Shown piece by piece: positions 25,450 through 34,398 of a stretch of 64,000 nt of DNA. The notes under the pieces are model-generated. The model was not told the DNA's origin, did no database searches, and saw only the letters and a program-made list of their open reading frames with translations. The DNA comes from Haliotispira sp965263485. GTDB lineage: Bacteria; Spirochaetota; Spirochaetia; SP-2023. Made by a program: the position numbers and the translations under genes. Location: positions 682,001 to 746,000 of the forward strand of contig CBDHHO010000001.1 of NCBI GenBank assembly GCA_965263485.1. The letters are read 5' to 3'. Position 1 is the first letter of the stretch; each line of letters opens with the position of its first letter.

Positions 25450-27273
25450 ATGACGGAAAACCCGACCAAAACGGCAAAACGTAAATCTGCTGAACAACAG
25501 AAGAATAGCGACCAGCTCAGCGGTCACTTTCTGGACAAACTTCACAGCCCGAACAAACCTCTATTTCTGATCAACGCCATCAACCGGATACTCAGCCAAA
25601 GCTTGCAGCAGCCGATATCCGGCAGCGAAGTTTCTTCTGCGTATTCGATCCTGCCTCTGCTGGTCAAAAACAGCCTGAATCTGCTGGCCAAAGAAATCCA
25701 TTTACCCTTCCTGCTGCTCAGTATCCAGAATGATTACAGTGACGAAGCAATTATTGTCGAAAGCAGTATCAGCAACAGTGAAACCGATGAGGCCGGACAA
25801 AAAACCCGCAACGTCAGTTTCCGCCACAGCTACCGCCTTGGCGAGGGCATCATCGGCATGGTAGTCGAAAGTGGCAAGGCCTATTTCTGCCCGGACATCC
25901 ACAAAGCCCCGGAGTTCCTAAACCGCACGGGCCTGAAGGAACAGTTCAGCACTGCTGCGGTGGGGTTTCTGTGCCTTCCCATCATGCAGAACACGACACA
26001 AAATATTTCGATCGGCCATCTGGCCGGTGCAGCATCCGGACAGATAGCCGATGTTTCGGTAAGTCCGGGCAGTGAACAGGTTATCGGCACCTTGAGTACC
26101 GGGATTTATTATCGGCAGTCTCCATCCACAGCGCAGGTCGCACAGGACTACCGTTTGGGCAGCCCGGTATTCGAGACGGTCGAGCAATTGGGCGCCTTCT
26201 TGGAAATAGTCTGCGGCCTGATGGCCAATACCGTCAAAATGCGCATTGAACTGGAGCATGAACACCAGTGCTTGCAGCGGGCCAACGCCATTTTGCGCAG
26301 CCGTTCCAGTCAAAATGAATTTTTACAGCAGATTGTAGGGCGCTCCAGTGCCATGCAGGATCTATTTTTGCAGATTACCCAAGTAGCCAAGGTCAATACC
26401 ACCGTATTGGTCCGCGGTGAGAGCGGGACGGGCAAGGAGCTGGTGGCAAAAGCCATTCACCAGGGTTCGACCCGGGCAAAAAAGCCATTTGTCAGCGTCA
26501 ACTGTGCGGCCCTGCCCGAAGGGGTGATCGACAGCGAGCTGTTTGGCCACGTCAAGGGAGCCTTCACCGGGGCCCTGCAAAACCACAAGGGCCGCTTTGA
26601 ACTGGCTGAGGGCGGCACTTTGTTTTTGGACGAAATCAGCGAGCTGCCGTTGCACCTGCAGAGCAAATTGCTGCGCGTGCTGCAGGAAAAAGAATACCAA
26701 GCTCTGGGCTCCGAACTGCCCCGCCAAGCCGATGTGCGCATCATCGCGGCCAGCAATCACAATCTGGAGCAGGACATCCGGGAACGCAATTTCCGCGAAG
26801 ACTTGTACTTCCGCCTCAGCGTCTTCCCGATTCACCTGCCGCCGCTGCGCGAGCGCAAAAGTGATATTACCCTGCTGGTCGACCACTTTCTGGAGAAGAA
26901 TTTGATACGCTTGGGTACAAACGTGGTGCGTGTAGCCGACAGTGCCATCAACCTGCTGATGAGTTATAACTGGCCGGGCAATGTGCGCGAACTGGAAAAC
27001 GTGATTGAACGAGCCAGCATTCTGTGTGAAGATGGGGTGATCTACGCTCATCACCTGCCACCCACTTTGCAGTCGGGCGAATCAAGCCGGTCCTCGCTAA
27101 CGTATACCTTGCAGGAAGCGGTTGAACGTCTGGAGCTGGACATGCTCTCCGATGCGCTCAAAGACAAGAAGGGTAATATGCGCTTGGCAGCCAAGCAGCT
27201 GGGCATTACCGAACGGCAAATCGGTCTGCGCATGGCTCGCTACGATCTGGACTATAGAGAATTCCGGCACTAA
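25450..27273 (+). CDS. Sigma-54-dependent transcription activator with GAF domain (NifA-like)
   Basis: The start at 25450 is the first ATG after a family A end (GGGCACCTCTAAAAATCC, 25415-25432). The 607-residue protein has a GAF-type sensor region at about residues 40-250 (SYRLGEGIIGMVVESGKAYF). The AAA+ domain follows, with Walker A GESGTGKE, the sigma-54 contact loop GAFTGA, Walker B GGTLFLDEI and an arginine region. The C-terminal Fis-type helix-turn-helix is KKGNMRLAAKQLGITERQIG. It would remodel sigma-54 RNA polymerase at -24/-12 promoters in response to a small ligand. Ligand and targets are unknown; nitrogen control is suggested only by resemblance to NifA. Confidence 0.9.
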   Translation: MTENPTKTAKRKSAEQQKNSDQLSGHFLDKLHSPNKPLFLINAINRILSQSLQQPISGSEVSSAYSILPLLVKNSLNLLAKEIHLPFLLLSIQNDYSDEAIIVESSISNSETDEAGQKTRNVSFRHSYRLGEGIIGMVVESGKAYFCPDIHKAPEFLNRTGLKEQFSTAAVGFLCLPIMQNTTQNISIGHLAGAASGQIADVSVSPGSEQVIGTLSTGIYYRQSPSTAQVAQDYRLGSPVFETVEQLGAFLEIVCGLMANTVKMRIELEHEHQCLQRANAILRSRSSQNEFLQQIVGRSSAMQDLFLQITQVAKVNTTVLVRGESGTGKELVAKAIHQGSTRAKKPFVSVNCAALPEGVIDSELFGHVKGAFTGALQNHKGRFELAEGGTLFLDEISELPLHLQSKLLRVLQEKEYQALGSELPRQADVRIIAASNHNLEQDIRERNFREDLYFRLSVFPIHLPPLRERKSDITLLVDHFLEKNLIRLGTNVVRVADSAINLLMSYNWPGNVRELENVIERASILCEDGVIYAHHLPPTLQSGESSRSSLTYTLQEAVERLELDMLSDALKDKKGNMRLAAKQLGITERQIGLRMARYDLDYREFRH

Positions 27274-27329
27274 GGGCACCTGAGTCTTCATTGCCAACGG
27301 TCAGTATTTTTGTCAAAATGGCCGGGAGC

Positions 27330-28265
27330 ATGACTTATATTGAGGAATTATTTGGCTTAAAGGGGCGTACAGCCTTGGTGACCGGGGGCTACGGACATCT
27401 GGGCCGAGCCATGTGCTGGGCACTGGCGGCAGCCGGGGCCAAAGTCTACTGTGCCGGGCCAAGCCGCGAGCACTTCCGTGAGCGCTTTCCCCTCGCCATG
27501 CTGGAGGCCCTGGCCGCAGAGTATCCGGAAATGGGCATGGCCGACATCTGCTATTTGTCGTTGGACCTGGCGAGCACAGCGAGCCGGAAGGAAGCTCTGC
27601 ACCAGATCTATCGCGAAGAAGGCGGCCTGGATATTCTGATCAACAACGCTTTTTTCCTGGGGCCCCTGTCTGACCGTGATGCAGAAGCTGCCCAGAAGGA
27701 TATGGAACAAAGTCCGGATCAAAATCAGGCCCGGCAATTCTGCCGGGACATGGACGGACTGCTCAACTGTACTGTGGCTCTGAGCGAAGCGGCCCGGGCA
27801 ATGCTGCAAAGCTCCGAACAGGGCCGTATTATCAATATTGCATCGATGTATGGCGTAGTCGCGCCAGACCCCGGACTCTACAGTGAAGCCCCGCAGCAAC
27901 GCAGCCGCGCCAGCTACAATGCGGCCAAGGCCGCACTGATACAGCTTACCCGCTACTGGGCCTCCTTCTGGGGCCAGCAATATCCCCAACTGACGGTAAA
28001 CACTGTTTCCCCCGGCCCCTTCCCCGCAGGCCCCCCCGCCACTCGGAAAGAGAGCGCCTCTGCTCCCCAAGCACAAATTCAAGGGCCGACTCAAGAGCTG
28101 GCCGCGGCTGCGAGCTTCCGCGCCGAGTTGGCCCGCCGCACTATTGCCGGACGCGTAGGCCAGCCCGAAGACCTGTGTGGGGCCTTGCTGCTGCTGGCCA
28201 GCCGGGCGGGATGCTACATCACCGGGCAAAATCTGCTGGTTGATGGCGGCTGGACCGTGCGCTAA
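27330..28265 (+). CDS. Short-chain dehydrogenase/reductase
   Basis: The protein is about 311 residues from the ATG at 27330; an ATG at 27318 is an alternative. It shows the Rossmann dinucleotide motif TALVTGGYGHLGRAM, the NNA strand (DILINNAFF), the catalytic Ser in IINIASMYG and the YxxxK pair in SYNAAKAAL. The end (GQNLLVDGGWTV) is typical of classical SDRs. It most resembles SDRs acting on sugars or polyols, but the substrate is not readable. An unusual Gln/Ala-rich insert lies after the NTVSPGPFP strand. The CPBP protease gene starts 8 bases after its stop. Confidence 0.9.
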   Translation: MTYIEELFGLKGRTALVTGGYGHLGRAMCWALAAAGAKVYCAGPSREHFRERFPLAMLEALAAEYPEMGMADICYLSLDLASTASRKEALHQIYREEGGLDILINNAFFLGPLSDRDAEAAQKDMEQSPDQNQARQFCRDMDGLLNCTVALSEAARAMLQSSEQGRIINIASMYGVVAPDPGLYSEAPQQRSRASYNAAKAALIQLTRYWASFWGQQYPQLTVNTVSPGPFPAGPPATRKESASAPQAQIQGPTQELAAAASFRAELARRTIAGRVGQPEDLCGALLLLASRAGCYITGQNLLVDGGWTVR

Positions 28266-28272
28266 AGCCCAT

Positions 28273-29118
28273 ATGATTGCCCCTGAAGCCTTCAGGTTGA
28301 AGCAGTACCGTCGCAGCCGGGCCTGTGCCCGGCTGCGAGTCCTGTTCCTCTATCTCTTGCAGGCAGTACTGTGCTATATGCTGTTGGGGCCCCTGCTCAG
28401 TTTTGCAATATTTAGTCTGCTGTACAGCATCCTGCCCGGAGCCTCTCTGCCCAAACCGTCATTCGGTTTGCTCCCCGACTTCTGGCAGCTCTTCCTGGAC
28501 GCTCCCTTGGGCTTCCTTTTGTCCTTGCTGATCGGCGGGCATAAACGAATTTTCAGGGCTTCCCACAAGCTCCCCGCGAGGGGCTGCTTGGCTCAGACCG
28601 GCAGACCTTCGCGGGGACGACACCCTCATCCCCCATTTCACAGCCATACGTTCCGGGGTCGGCAACGCAGCGTGCTGTTCTGGATGCTATTTGCCTTGGC
28701 AATGGGGCTGCCTGTCATACTGGTCAGCAATCTGCTGGCCATACTGCTAGACTATCTGCTCCCGGAATTGCCAAGCTTCCAAATGGATGAGATACAAAAA
28801 ATATTTTCTCACTATTCCAAAATACAGGTATTTTTGCTGATAGTCGTTTCACCCGCCATTCTGGAAGAATTGGTTTACCGGGGTCGCGGTTTTACCTTGT
28901 TGTCGCGCTGCTGGAGAGGCCCTTGGGCCGCAGGCTTCAGCAGTCTGATCTTTGCAGTCGTTCATAGCAGCCCTGTAGAAGTCATTTCGCTGCTGCCGCT
29001 GGCTGCTTATCTGGGCTGGCTGCGCTGGCGCAGCGGCGGGCTCGTCCCGTGCATACTGGTACACTTGCAGAACAACGGCCTGGCCTTTCTGTGGCTACTC
29101 TGGACCAGCGGGACTTGA
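28273..29118 (+). CDS. CPBP family intramembrane glutamic protease
   Basis: The start ATG at 28273 lies just past the SDR stop; the open frame continues upstream in the SDR shadow. The 281-residue protein has several membrane segments. It carries the three CPBP/Abi motifs: EELVYRG (EExxxR), FAVVHSS (FxxxH) and HLQNN (HxxxN). Bacterial relatives process prenylated or other membrane peptides, and some give self-immunity to bacteriocins. A soluble, Arg/His-rich loop near residue 105-135 is unusual. A family A element follows 40 bases downstream. Confidence 0.85.
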   Translation: MIAPEAFRLKQYRRSRACARLRVLFLYLLQAVLCYMLLGPLLSFAIFSLLYSILPGASLPKPSFGLLPDFWQLFLDAPLGFLLSLLIGGHKRIFRASHKLPARGCLAQTGRPSRGRHPHPPFHSHTFRGRQRSVLFWMLFALAMGLPVILVSNLLAILLDYLLPELPSFQMDEIQKIFSHYSKIQVFLLIVVSPAILEELVYRGRGFTLLSRCWRGPWAAGFSSLIFAVVHSSPVEVISLLPLAAYLGWLRWRSGGLVPCILVHLQNNGLAFLWLLWTSGT

Positions 29119-29158
29119 GAACCGAGGAAGGAACCATATAATTGAGTGGAACACTATA

Positions 29159-29332
29159 GGGCACCTCTAAAAATTCCAATTCCGCGCTGAATCACGATCT
29201 TTTCCGCGAGCAGCTTTGTTGGCAACTCATTACAATACAACAAAGTATTAAAATGAGTTACCGCCTTGCTGTCGCGAAAAATCTCAGCGATTCACATCGG
29301 AAGCGAATTTTTAGAGGTCCCCTATATACCAA
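29159..29332. mobile_element. Family A mini-element, intact, 174 bp, with TATA duplication
   Basis: Left end GGGCACCTCTAAAAATTC and right end GAATTTTTAGAGGTCCCC are inverted repeats with one variable position. TATA flanks both sides (29155-29158 and 29333-29336), which is read as a 4-bp target duplication. A second solo right end lies at about 29360-29378, directly upstream of the next gene. Confidence 0.8.
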
Positions 29333-29397
29333 ATATGGCCTCACAAAAAGACAAAAGCGAATTTTTAGAGGTTCCCTACAGCTTCAACGGAGTCCCC

Positions 29398-30255
29398 ATG
29401 AAAAATACGATCTCACTGTTTGCCTGCGCCGGGCGCAACTACGTTTCCCCCATGATTGCTTTGACTGTGCTGCTTGCTGCTGCTTCAGGCCACCTAGCTG
29501 CACAGCAGCAGAACCTCGACGAAGTTCCCGGAGTGGGTGTGGACCGAAATTCGGACTTTGGCAACGATACCAACTATGGTCTGGTTCCGCGCATTCCGAC
29601 CGAAAGTTTTGACAGTAGGGTCAATCCCACTGGTTACCCCAGACCGGAACAGGTCAACCGCAACACCATCAGCACCAGCCTGATCGGCTTGGCTCAAGGC
29701 TTTTTGTACATTGAATGGGAACACCTGATCGGCAGAATGTTTGGTTTCACCTTGGGCGGAACCTTCTACGCTTCAGAAATTAGCCAGACCCGCAGACTGT
29801 TCCAACCCGCCGGGTTCGACAACAACAGTTTCATGAATTTAGGCGCAATGTTTGGTTTTACTTTTTACGTCAGTCAGCAATACGTCCAAGGCTTGGCAAT
29901 CCAACTCAAGCTCGGCGGCGGTTTGCTGAGCGGCTCTTACCTGCAAGGTGAGCAAGGTGAGAGCGAAGATCCTCTGAATATGCGAGACTTTTATGGCTCA
30001 TTATTTGTGAATATTTCATACCGTATCAATGTAACTAGGAATATTGCCCTTTCCCCCATTCTGGTAGTCAATCCTAATGTATTGATTCTGATCAACAACT
30101 ATGATAACCCGTTAATTGTACCCAGCTTCTTCCGCATCAATGGACACAGCGACCTGTTGACCCTCAGTGCCCCGGCCGATTTGACGGGTGGTGGAGGCAG
30201 GCTACTGTTGTTTATGCACGTAGGCATAGGCGTGGATCTGACCTTCACTTTTTGA
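29398..30255 (+). CDS. Predicted outer-membrane protein, family not recognised
   Basis: The ATG at 29398 with GGAG upstream gives 285 residues. It begins with a signal peptide (SPMIALTVLLAAASGHLAA, cleavage near AQQQ). The rest alternates polar and hydrophobic residues with many aromatic residues and short turns, as in a small beta-barrel, and it ends in F (GVDLTFTF), as outer-membrane barrels often do. The frame stays open upstream to 29266, but that part is translated mobile-element end sequence (twice EFLEVPY), so I exclude it. Function is unknown. Confidence 0.7.
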   Translation: MKNTISLFACAGRNYVSPMIALTVLLAAASGHLAAQQQNLDEVPGVGVDRNSDFGNDTNYGLVPRIPTESFDSRVNPTGYPRPEQVNRNTISTSLIGLAQGFLYIEWEHLIGRMFGFTLGGTFYASEISQTRRLFQPAGFDNNSFMNLGAMFGFTFYVSQQYVQGLAIQLKLGGGLLSGSYLQGEQGESEDPLNMRDFYGSLFVNISYRINVTRNIALSPILVVNPNVLILINNYDNPLIVPSFFRINGHSDLLTLSAPADLTGGGGRLLLFMHVGIGVDLTFTF

Positions 30256-30314
30256 GAAGACCCGACTTCTATTGACGCAGACCCGGAAATCGCGCAGAAT
30301 GCTGCCCGGTTTCC

Positions 30315-30388
30315 GGGTGGTTAGCTCAGTTGGTTAGAGTACATGCATGACACGCATGGGGTCGGCGGTTCGAATCCGCCACTACCCA
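30315..30388 (+). tRNA. tRNA-Val (GAC)
   Basis: The cloverleaf can be folded by eye. The acceptor is GGGTGGT with ACTACCC. The D-arm is GCTCAGTTGGTTAGAGT. The anticodon arm is CATGC-ATGACAC-GCATG with anticodon GAC. The T-arm is GGCGG-TTCGAAT-CCGCC. The 3' CCA is not encoded. A T-rich stretch follows. Confidence 0.93.
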
Positions 30389-30486
30389 CTTTATTTCCTT
30401 CTTTTTTCGTCACCCTTCACAGCCCACACTGCCCCAATTCCCTAAGCGCAAATCTCCGCACCTGAGCATTCTCCCCCCCAGCCGCC

Positions 30487-30515
30487 TTGCCCCACAGTTT
30501 CCCGGCAGCTACAAT
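30487..30515 (+). promoter_or_regulatory. Promoter of Rpn copy 3, apparently leaderless
   Basis: TTGCCC (30487-30492), a 17-base spacer and TACAAT (30510-30515) are followed by only CCAAGC before the ATG at 30522. This repeats the architecture of the Rpn promoters at 4791 and 5846, although the surrounding sequence is different. Confidence 0.55.
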
Positions 30516-30521
30516 CCAAGC

Positions 30522-31358
30522 ATGGTCAGCCCTACGAACGACTTCTACTTTCGCTACCTGTTCGGCAGCGAACAGCACAAAGAGCTCACGCTGGGTTTTA
30601 TCAACGCCGTCCTTTCCGACTCCGGGGCCTGTGGCCGAAATTACCCTGCTCAACACCTTTAACCTGAAAAATACCGCAGCAGAGAAAGAAAGCATCCTGG
30701 ATATCAAGGCCAAAGACGCAAAGGGCAGAATCTACAACATCGAAATGCAGAGCATCGGGAACCAAGTCTACCGCAGCCTCTACTACTGGGCCAGATCCTA
30801 CAGCGAACAGCTGAAGGAAGGCTCCATTTACAAAGATCTCCAGCCTGTTATCTGCATCAATCTGCTGGATTTCGATTTATTCCCCGAAAGCCGGAAGGCG
30901 CATCAGTGCTTTCTGCTCACAGAACAGAGGCCGCCCCACGAGGTGCTGAGCGAGCACTGCATGCTGCACTTCATCAGCCTGCCCAAAGCTACTCATGGCC
31001 AAGAAAGAACAACTGAAAGGGCCCGCGCTAAGCGCATGGGAGGCCTATTTCAACAAGGAGGGAGTCGACATGGAGGGCCTGACCACACTGCTCGAAAGTG
31101 ATGAAATGATCCAGAAAGCGCACCGCGCCTACGAGGACTTCACCCGGGACACGAGCCTGGTCGCGCAATACGAGGCGCGGCTCAAGCAGAACCTGGATCA
31201 AAGCAATCGCGAAGATACCATCTGGGAGAAAGGACGGGAAGAAGGACGGCGTGAAGCTGCCCGAAAAATGAAAGAATCCGGGCTGTCGATTGAACAGATT
31301 TCGAGATTTACCGGTCTGAGTCAAGCGCGAAATTACCGGGCCGAAAGAGGGCGAATAG
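30522..31358 (+). pseudogene. Rpn/PDDEXK_2 family nuclease, broken by three frameshifts
   Basis: The first frame gives MVSPTNDFYFRYLFGSEQHK and continues to LSDSG. The next frame continues with EITLLNTFNLKN, the nuclease core ILDIKAKDAKGRIYNIEMQ (D...ExQ type) and YYWARSYSEQLKEGS. After FISLPK the frame shifts again, to MAKKEQLKGPALSAWEAY and a C-terminal EGREEGR region ending in SIEQISRFTGLSQ. A third shift lies just before the end. The C-terminal helix-turn-helix-like tail is nearly identical to that of the intact gene at 4826, although the N-terminal halves belong to different subfamilies. The gene is inactive unless frameshifts are bypassed. Confidence 0.8.
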
Positions 31359-31408
31359 GAAGTCTGAGTGGGGGCTGAGGGGCCCTGAAGTTGGCCTTCG
31401 GTACACCT

Positions 31409-31637
31409 GGTTCTCCAATGCTGCGCCAGCTCGCAGAAAAGGAAGGTCGGGCCTGGCTCTGCACGGCCCTCCCCTGGTTCTCCAATGCTGCGCCAGCTCG
31501 CAGAAAAGGAAGGTCGGGCCTGGCTCTGCACGGCCCTCCCCTGGTTCTCCAATGCTGCGCCAGCTCGCAGAAAAGGAAGGTCGGGCCTGGCTCTGCACGG
31601 CCCTCCCCTGGTTCTCCAATGCTGCGCCAGCTCGCAT
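31409..31637. repeat. 67-bp tandem repeat, about 3.4 copies
   Basis: Units start at 31409, 31476, 31543 and 31610 and are virtually identical, beginning GGTTCTCCAATGCTGCGCC. Open frames run through it on both strands only because 67-bp units keep reading open. No spacers occur between units, so it is not CRISPR. A related array lies at 54774-55130, and a single unit lies at about 36000-36050. Confidence 0.9.
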
Positions 31638-31735
31638 TGGAGCCATCAAAACGCGGTACAATTGCACCATTCCTGTAAAGCGATACCATTTTTAAGGTGC
31701 TCTGAAGGTTCTGAATCGTTTTCAAGGAGTTTTTT

Positions 31736-32857
31736 ATGGAAAAAAATGCATCTCAAAGCAAAAGGTCAGAATATATTACCCAATTATCCAAAATGGGATA
31801 CCAGCGAATCAAAGAAGGCAGTTACAAGGAAGCCGAAGCCAATTTTCGAGAGATTCTGAAATACGATGCCTCCAATAACTATGCCATGGTGGGGCTGGGC
31901 GATGCGCTGCGTCGTCAGCAGCGCAATAAAGAGGCCGTCAAGTACTACCAAAGCTGTCTGGAGCTGTATCCGGAGAACAACTATGCCCTGTTTGGCATGG
32001 CGGAGGGCTACCGGGCCTTGAAATACTACCGGAAAGCCATTCAGGCTTGGGAGCGTTACGCCTTGCTCGACACCCGCAATATTACGGTAATGACCCGCAT
32101 GGCAGATATTTACCGCAAAATGAAAAACCTCAAACGCTCCCAAGCAATCTATGAGCAGGTATTGGAAATTGATACTGAGAACGTCTACGCCATCATCGGA
32201 CTGGCTCATGTCTATTATGACCTGTGCCTCTACAAAGTGTCGATAGAATATTGGGAGCGCATTCTAAAAAAGAGTAATGCCCGCGTCGATATCCGGGTAC
32301 TGACTTCCATCGGTAATTGCTATCGCAAATTGCGCGATTTTGGTAAGGCACTGGAATTTTTTCAGAGAGCCGAACAACTGGAATCGAATAATTTCTATGT
32401 GCTCTACGGTATGGCAGACAGCTATCGGGGCTTGCAGGATTTTGATAAGGCGATGGATTATTGGGATATGATTCTTGCCCAAGGCCATACCAATCAGTTC
32501 GTGCTGGCGCGGGCGGGCGATACGGCCAATGCTTCCAAGCAATTTGACCGTGCCCGCAGCCTTTATGAGCAGGCTTTGCGTATGGGGCCTGACTTGTATG
32601 CCACTTTGGGGCTGGCCCACTTGGAATACATGGGTGGGAACTATCAAAAGGCCATCCAATTGCTCGAATTTCTGCTGGATGCTCATTACCGCAACCCGCG
32701 TCTGCAGATTGGGCTGGCGATGAATTACTGTGCTTTGAGTCAGGCGGAGAAGGCTTTTGAAAATCTCGATTCCTACATTAGCCAGGGTTACGGCAACGAG
32801 GAAGTGCTGACTATGCACCAAAACCTGAAAGAGAGTTTGGAACACCACGATGACTAG
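31736..32857 (+). CDS. Tetratricopeptide repeat protein
   Basis: The 373-residue protein lacks a signal peptide and consists almost wholly of TPR units. Repeating patterns such as YKEAEANFREILKYDASNNYAMVGLGDAL, KEAVKYYQSCLELYPENNYALFG and FGKALEFFQRAEQLESNNFYVLYG appear throughout, with about nine to ten units. TPR arrays are scaffolds for protein contacts. AAGGAG precedes the ATG. Its 3' end overlaps the start of coaD by 8 bases, so the two are translationally coupled. The partner protein is unknown. Confidence 0.9.
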   Translation: MEKNASQSKRSEYITQLSKMGYQRIKEGSYKEAEANFREILKYDASNNYAMVGLGDALRRQQRNKEAVKYYQSCLELYPENNYALFGMAEGYRALKYYRKAIQAWERYALLDTRNITVMTRMADIYRKMKNLKRSQAIYEQVLEIDTENVYAIIGLAHVYYDLCLYKVSIEYWERILKKSNARVDIRVLTSIGNCYRKLRDFGKALEFFQRAEQLESNNFYVLYGMADSYRGLQDFDKAMDYWDMILAQGHTNQFVLARAGDTANASKQFDRARSLYEQALRMGPDLYATLGLAHLEYMGGNYQKAIQLLEFLLDAHYRNPRLQIGLAMNYCALSQAEKAFENLDSYISQGYGNEEVLTMHQNLKESLEHHDD

Positions 32858-33350
32858 GGTGCTCATCCCCGGCAGCTTTGACCCTCCGACCAACGGGCAC
32901 TTACACTTGATTGAACGAGCAGCGCGATTATTTCCGGAAGTCTGTGTGTTGGTGGCGATCAACAACAATAAGGGCAGCCTGTTCAGCCCGGAGGAACGAG
33001 TTGAATTGCTGCGCGCCATCACCCGTAAACTGGACAACGTGACGATTGGTGCTTGGAACGGTCTAGTGGGGGTCTATGCCAAGGAGCAGGGCTACCACGC
33101 CTTGCTGCGCGGTCTGCGCAGCGAATCTGATTTTTCCTATGAACTGGACATAGCCAACATCAACCACAGCCTGAGCCATTCGCTGGAAACCTTGTTCCTG
33201 CCAACCCGGCAGGATAAGAGCGTGATTCGCTCTTCGTATGTCAAAGAACTCTGGTCGATGGGCACAGTGGTGGACGAATTTGTACCGGTGCTTGTCGCTG
33301 AGCACTTGCGTCAAAAACTCTCAGAACAGCAGTTTGCAAACTCTGTATAG
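32850..33350 (+). CDS. coaD: Phosphopantetheine adenylyltransferase
   Basis: The 166-residue protein has the nucleotidyltransferase motif PGSFDPPTNGHLHLI at residue 7. It also shows the family's RGLRSESDFSYELDIANIN and the C-terminal SSYVKEL, close to the usual SSSLIKE. The length is standard. The enzyme makes dephospho-CoA from 4'-phosphopantetheine and ATP in the cytoplasm. It overlaps the TPR gene and is followed 36 bases later by ruvB on the same strand. Confidence 0.95.
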   Translation: MTRVLIPGSFDPPTNGHLHLIERAARLFPEVCVLVAINNNKGSLFSPEERVELLRAITRKLDNVTIGAWNGLVGVYAKEQGYHALLRGLRSESDFSYELDIANINHSLSHSLETLFLPTRQDKSVIRSSYVKELWSMGTVVDEFVPVLVAEHLRQKLSEQQFANSV

Positions 33351-33386
33351 AACTGCTTAGTCCCTATAGATTTATTTACCCGTATT

Positions 33387-34385
33387 ATGAGTGCAGAAGA
33401 CAGCTTGGTGCACGGCCAGCCCCGTGAGGATGATGGGCCCGAAGAGGGCCTGCGGCCCAAGTGTTTGCTGGATTTCCAAGGCCAAAGTCTGGTCAAGGAA
33501 AATCTTTCGGTATACATTCGTGCGGCCTTACAACGCAGCGAAGCTCTGGACCATGTGTTTATCAGCGGACCGCCCGGCTTGGGCAAGACGACTCTGGCCA
33601 GCATTATCGCCAACGAGCTGGGCGCTGAATTTCGCGTTACGGCAGCACCCGCATTGGAAAAGGCCAAAGACTTGGCCGGTCTGCTGACCAGCTTGTCACC
33701 AAACAGTGTATTTTTTATTGATGAGATTCACCGCCTGCGTCCGGTCATCGAAGAGATGCTCTACATTGCCATGGAAGACGGCGAGCTGGATTGGGTCATC
33801 GGCGAAGGTCCGGCGGCACGCGCTGTGCGCATACCCCTCCCAGCCTTTACGCTGGTGGGAGCCACCACCCGGCCCGGTGCGGTCAGCAGTCCCTTGGTGA
33901 CGCGCTTTGGCATCCAGCAGCGGCTGGGCTATTACACTGCGGGTGAGTTGGAAGAGATCATCATGCGCAGCGCCCGGCTGCTGCCTTCTGAAATCCAAGG
34001 AGCAGCCGCCACGCTGCTGGCCCGCTGCTCGCGCGGTACACCGCGCGTGGCTAACCGCCTGCTGCGTCGCATACGGGATTTTGCTCAAATCGAGGGCAGC
34101 CCCTATATCACGGAATCCATCGTCCTTCAAGCCTTAAAGCGTCTCGAAATTGACCGGCTGGGCTTGGAACGGGTAGACCGGGAGCTTTTGCACGCTGTGG
34201 TGCACAAGTTCGGCGGAGGCCCGGTAGGCGTTGACACCTTGGCTATCGCGGTGGGCGAAAGCCGGGACGCTCTGGAGGATTTTTATGAGCCGTACCTGAT
34301 TCAGTGCGGCTTGCTGCAGCGTTCGCCGAGAGGCCGCATCGCCACCAGTCTGGCCTACAGCCATCTGGGCGAAGCTCTGTGTTGA
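33387..34385 (+). CDS. ruvB: Holliday junction DNA helicase RuvB
   Basis: The 332-residue protein has the RuvB N-terminus (LRPKCLLDFQGQ), Walker A GPPGLGKTTLA, Walker B FIDEIHRL, sensor VGATTRPGAVSSPL and the C-terminal winged helix ending with RSPRGRIAT. It is the AAA+ motor that drives branch migration with RuvA. RuvA and RuvC are not in this window. It is convergent with the gene at 34399, with only 13 bases between the stops. Confidence 0.95.
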   Translation: MSAEDSLVHGQPREDDGPEEGLRPKCLLDFQGQSLVKENLSVYIRAALQRSEALDHVFISGPPGLGKTTLASIIANELGAEFRVTAAPALEKAKDLAGLLTSLSPNSVFFIDEIHRLRPVIEEMLYIAMEDGELDWVIGEGPAARAVRIPLPAFTLVGATTRPGAVSSPLVTRFGIQQRLGYYTAGELEEIIMRSARLLPSEIQGAAATLLARCSRGTPRVANRLLRRIRDFAQIEGSPYITESIVLQALKRLEIDRLGLERVDRELLHAVVHKFGGGPVGVDTLAIAVGESRDALEDFYEPYLIQCGLLQRSPRGRIATSLAYSHLGEALC

Positions 34386-34398
34386 AATCGGTTTGGTA

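Noticed and set aside
29266..29397. 44-residue N-terminal extension of the outer-membrane candidate
   Set aside because: It is encoded by two family A right ends (EFLEVPY twice) and precedes a clear signal peptide with its own start.
31409..31637. Possible CRISPR array
   Set aside because: Units are directly adjacent, without unique spacers, and no cas gene is in the window. The same holds for 54774-55130.
31391..31725. Frames on both strands through the 67-bp array
   Set aside because: Tandem DNA repeats with period not divisible by three leave several frames open. There are no ribosome-binding sites and no domains.
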